A DNA stretch of 35,025 bases from Thermoplasmata archaeon (GTDB lineage Archaea; Thermoplasmatota; Thermoplasmata; Thermoplasmatales; ARK-15). Of this stretch, positions 32,849-35,025 are shown in pieces. The translations under genes were made by a program, and so were the position numbers. Within the stretch, counting starts at the first letter, position 1. Every line of letters begins with the position of its first letter. The stretch covers positions 1-35,025 of the forward strand of contig JAGDXR010000009.1 of the NCBI GenBank assembly GCA_023261745.1, in the 5' to 3' direction. The notes under the pieces were generated by a model. That model worked only from the letters and a program-made list of their open reading frames with translations. It ran no database searches and was not told the origin of the DNA.

Positions 32849-33588
32849 ACGATTTTGGATATTGTTATACCTGTCTCTGTAAGATTATATTTGAATACTC
32901 CAACCTTATCAGGATAATTTCTGAACTTTTTTATTGTGAATATCCTGTCAAAACCCATCGGTGCCCTAACATTTTCCATGGTCAATATGATATCCACAAT
33001 TTCTTCAATGGCGTTTTGAACCATGGATGGATAAAGGGATGAGACCTGGGTAAGGAGTGCAACTCCCTGGGTATACTGTGTATGCATTTTTATTGTCCTC
33101 ACCGTTGAAAGAGCTTCAGAATGATCCGTCTGGCTGAAAAGAAAATCTAAAGAATCCAGAACCATTCTGTAAGGTGATTTGACCGTGGAAAGTGCGTATT
33201 TAACAAGTGTTATTATTTCGAATTCCTTTTCAAGCTTGAATTTATGAGGCTTGAGTATTTCCTCAGCAGGAATTCCTTCCTCCCTATATTTACTTATTAT
33301 TATCTCCTTTTCCAGAACCCTCTTATAATATGCCTCACCTATATTTATTATCGATATATTATCAGTCTTCCATTTAAAATTCTTCATGGTATTCAAGATA
33401 TCTTCCGTTCTTTCATTTGTAGTAAGATAAACTGAATGTTCTCCCGGAATGTAACTTGATGCAAATTGCTTTGCAAATACCTCAATTCCAGACCCTGGCG
33501 TACCTGATAATAATATTGTATACCCCATAGGCACACCCATCATCAATGACGAATCAAGATTCTCAATTCCCGTTGGGACGGTTTTCAT
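32842..33588 (-). CDS. KaiC/RecA-fold protein with degenerate Walker A
   Basis: A 248-aa protein with a clear KaiC/RadA-like start (TGIENLDSSLMMGVPMGYTILLSG). The P-loop, however, reads GTPGSGIEV (29-37): the Lys and Ser/Thr that bind ATP phosphates are replaced by Ile and Glu. The Walker B strand (YRMVLDSLDFLF) and later strands (GVALLTQVSS) remain. It is therefore a RecA-fold protein probably unable to hydrolyse ATP in the normal way, perhaps a structural or regulatory subunit. A GAGGT site precedes the ATG by 10 nt. It follows the 186-aa gene after one base. Confidence 0.82.
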   Translation of the reverse strand: MKTVPTGIENLDSSLMMGVPMGYTILLSGTPGSGIEVFAKQFASSYIPGEHSVYLTTNERTEDILNTMKNFKWKTDNISIINIGEAYYKRVLEKEIIISKYREEGIPAEEILKPHKFKLEKEFEIITLVKYALSTVKSPYRMVLDSLDFLFSQTDHSEALSTVRTIKMHTQYTQGVALLTQVSSLYPSMVQNAIEEIVDIILTMENVRAPMGFDRIFTIKKFRNYPDKVGVFKYNLTETGITISKIVH

Positions 33589-33589
33589 G

Positions 33590-34150
33590 TCAATCTACCT
33601 CTATAATTTCATCGCTCACTATACTCATTATATTTTTTATTTCCTGCGTATTCTGGTCCCTTATTGATAAAATTATAAAGAATGCATTTTTAGACCTTAT
33701 TAATGTAGCGAATAAATGGAAAAATTCAGAGAGTATTTTTGTGTCATTGTGAACAGCCAGGGTATTGATTGAATCTATTATTATTGCAACGTCCCCCTTG
33801 ATATATTTTTCCATTATGTATTCCGTTTTGATCATTATCGTTTCAAGCATTGTTGGGCTCTCTACATAAAGAATATTGGGATTATTATATTCAGAAGCCA
33901 TCATAATGCTTGATATTGTATCAACAAAGTATATGTTATTCAGATCCAGGCCATAGACTTCAAGCAAACTTATAATGTTTTTACTGGGAATTGTTGAGGA
34001 TATGTAAATTACTGAAAGGTTCTTTTCCTTTGTAAATGCGTTAAGAAGATCTTTTATTCCTTCAAAAAATGATGTGATATTGAAAATGACACTAAAACTC
34101 TCAGGATCAGTTATGGATTTTAATTTTATCAGAAATTCATCATAATTCAT
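33590..34150 (-). CDS. RecA-fold-like protein lacking a P-loop
   Basis: A 186-aa protein without a Walker A motif. Segments LSVIYISSTIPSKNI, NIYFVDTISSIM, DVAIIIDSINTLAVHND and NAFFIILSIRD follow the strand order of KaiC-like domains, with the Walker B-like IIIDS retained. Similar P-loop-less relatives of KaiC occur in euryarchaea; the family name is not certain. The start directly abuts the stop of the KaiC-like gene (TAG-ATG) and has a strong GGGGGTGA ribosome binding site. A partner role in a complex with its two neighbours is inference. Confidence 0.75.
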   Translation of the reverse strand: MNYDEFLIKLKSITDPESFSVIFNITSFFEGIKDLLNAFTKEKNLSVIYISSTIPSKNIISLLEVYGLDLNNIYFVDTISSIMMASEYNNPNILYVESPTMLETIMIKTEYIMEKYIKGDVAIIIDSINTLAVHNDTKILSEFFHLFATLIRSKNAFFIILSIRDQNTQEIKNIMSIVSDEIIEVD

Positions 34151-34885
34151 CTATTCACCCCCATTCTTTAGCAGGGGAACAAGCATTATTCCTATGGACG
34201 TTAATTCCAGAACATATGTTGCTCTTGAATGTGCGGTCCCTCTCATCTTTATTACTCTGAGTGTCCTGAGTAGATCCCCCCTTCTTTCATAATTTCCCAT
34301 CAGGATTATTCCATCCGCAATTGCTTCTTCAACTCCGTATTGTGAATAACCCTTTGCAAATGGTAATAGTTCTGATATCATTAAGGTGGTAGCACCGAAC
34401 TCCTGAAGAGCTTTTCCCAATCTCAGTATAAATTCCATTATTTTTTCTTCTGTCTCAAGCCTGTAACATATACTTGTAATTGAATCTATCACAACCCTCT
34501 TTATATTGAATTCCTTGACAATTTTTATAATATTTTCAATAAGAAGATTTATATCCTCAATATTAAACTGAAGTTTATTCAGGCCAAGTTTCTCATAAAT
34601 TTCAGGTATATCTATAAAAATTATATCCTTCTGAATGTTTTCTCTCGAGAAAAAATCGTATGTTATCAGATTTTCAACCAGTTTCCCTGAGTCTTCTGTA
34701 ACAGATATATAAAGGCCCTTTTCACCCATGATTGCTCCATGCACTAAAAATTCTATACTAAGGGTTGTTTTGCCTGTCCCGGCAGATCCAGAAATTAAAA
34801 CTGTATTACCAACAGGTATACCACCATTAAGAATTGTGTCCAGACCACGTATACCAGTTAGACACTTTTTTCTGGCTTCTGCCAT
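34151..34885 (-). CDS. KaiC-like RecA-superfamily ATPase with intact P-loop
   Basis: A 244-aa single-domain KaiC-like ATPase. The start motif TGIRGLDTILNGGIPVGNTVLISG leads into Walker A GSAGTGKTT (33-41). A KaiC-like acidic pair follows in SVTEDSG, then Walker B KRVVIDSIT, and a C-terminal part with ADGIILM and LRVIKMRGTAHSR, typical of archaeal KaiC relatives. The ORF track begins at a TTG 60 nt upstream, inside insertion-element sequence. I prefer the ATG at 34885, which sits about 26 nt after a TATA element as a leaderless start. It is first of three adjoining RecA-fold genes. The cellular role is unknown (signalling, motility or repair are all possible). Confidence 0.88.
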   Translation of the reverse strand: MAEARKKCLTGIRGLDTILNGGIPVGNTVLISGSAGTGKTTLSIEFLVHGAIMGEKGLYISVTEDSGKLVENLITYDFFSRENIQKDIIFIDIPEIYEKLGLNKLQFNIEDINLLIENIIKIVKEFNIKRVVIDSITSICYRLETEEKIMEFILRLGKALQEFGATTLMISELLPFAKGYSQYGVEEAIADGIILMGNYERRGDLLRTLRVIKMRGTAHSRATYVLELTSIGIMLVPLLKNGGE

Positions 34886-34906
34886 AATTAAGTAAGTTAT
34901 ATTTGG

Positions 34907-34916
34907 TTTATTAAAC
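34907..34916 (-). promoter_or_regulatory. TATA element of the KaiC-like operon
   Basis: GTTTAATAAA on the minus strand, about 26 nt before the ATG at 34885. It supports a leaderless start and lies only about 17 nt from the apparent insertion-element end. Confidence 0.48.
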
Positions 34917-34930
34917 TTTATTATTTCAAA

Positions 34931-34975
34931 ATGTGACCCTCTCAACTAAAGCATCAGTGCTTCCTAACTTGTCAG
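34931..34975 (-). repeat. Putative right end of an IS200/IS605-type element with subterminal hairpin
   Basis: On the minus strand, right after the TnpB-like stop, AAGCA-CTGA-TGCTT (34949-34962) forms a 5-bp hairpin. TTAGTTGAGAGGGTCAC then ends near 34933. IS200/IS605 right ends commonly show a small imperfect hairpin just after tnpB and finish in a short sequence like GGTTCAC. In TnpB systems this region also forms the 3' part of the guide RNA. Confidence 0.42.
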
Positions 34976-35023
34976 CTACTCCTCGCTAAAGCTTCGGAGC
35001 CTGTTGCTGGCCTCCTGCTCCAC
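34976..35023 (-). mobile_element. C-terminal tail of a TnpB-like protein, cut by the right edge
   Basis: Reading the minus strand from the edge, one frame gives VEQEASNRLRSFSEE and a TAG stop, followed at once by the hairpin described above. Tails such as KQEAxSF shortly before the right end are frequent in TnpB proteins of IS605/IS1341 elements. Only 15 codons are visible, so the identification leans on the context. The element body lies beyond the window. Confidence 0.4.
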
Positions 35024-35025
35024 CC

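Noticed and set aside
34886-34945. TTG start and 20-residue extension of the KaiC-like ATPase
   Set aside because: The extension crosses the TATA element and runs into insertion-element sequence; the ATG at 34885 fits a leaderless start.
34976-35025. Alternative edge frames (GGAGGQQQAPKL and PATGSEALARSS)
   Set aside because: Both are short open frames at the edge, but only the VEQEAS frame resembles known TnpB tails and stops just before the hairpin.

Overview
The window looks like a contig from an AT-rich member of the Thermoplasmatales (Thermoplasmata, Euryarchaeota). The archaeal markers are TFB with Gar1, RLI/ABCE1, archaeal-type AlaRS with an N-terminal Cys-rich motif, archaeal uS2, enolase next to MEMO, a short XPF nuclease and several KaiC-like ATPases. 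Many promoters have a TATA element about 25-30 nt before the ATG, which suggests leaderless or nearly leaderless mRNAs. Internal genes often have a GGTGAT/GGAGGT-type ribosome binding site. A surface protein built of 'ESGLPxGTxWSVT' repeats also fits this order. I cannot assign a genus.

Layout: (1) 1-128, left edge: an open minus-strand frame that resembles the C-terminus of an IS200/IS605 TnpB protein. (2) 124-4672, minus: an M20 amidohydrolase; then a compact three-gene unit made of a B-family DNA polymerase with a deviant motif C (PolB2-like), an 81-aa helical protein, and a 183-aa protein ending in a clamp-binding-like motif; then a membrane-anchored hypothetical protein. (3) 4757-13250, plus: alaS, M50 site-2 protease, a bacterial-type tRNA-guanine transglycosylase, a family I CoA-transferase and an M32 carboxypeptidase, mostly overlapping and probably co-transcribed. 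(4) 13385-15005, plus: gar1-tfb, then a small winged-helix regulator. (5) 14995-22300, minus: a tight six-gene unit ppdK-eno-rpsB-memo-M18 aminopeptidase-dedA. (6) 22479-24021, plus: a zinc-ribbon membrane protein and carbamate kinase, convergent with mutS (24024-26519, minus). (7) 26614-29901, plus: a 1095-aa surface protein with an outside beta-propeller and Ig-like repeats, one membrane helix and an inside PH/GRAM-like domain. (8) 29980-32848, plus: a small acidic protein, the ribosome-recycling factor ABCE1 and an XPF-type nuclease. (9) 32842-34885, minus: three adjacent KaiC/RecA-fold proteins, only the first with an intact P-loop. (10) 34931-35025: the right end and TnpB tail of an IS200/IS605-type element.

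Themes: DNA repair and damage tolerance (PolB2 unit, MutS, XPF), translation and tRNA (AlaRS, TGT, S2, ABCE1, Gar1), PEP/pyruvate metabolism (enolase feeding PPDK) and peptide turnover (M20, M50, M32, M18). Both edges look like IS200/IS605 sequence, so the contig probably ends at a repeated transposable element. No tRNA, rRNA or CRISPR array was seen. No gene-free stretch exceeds 300 bases; the longest is the 178-bp divergent spacer at 22301-22478.
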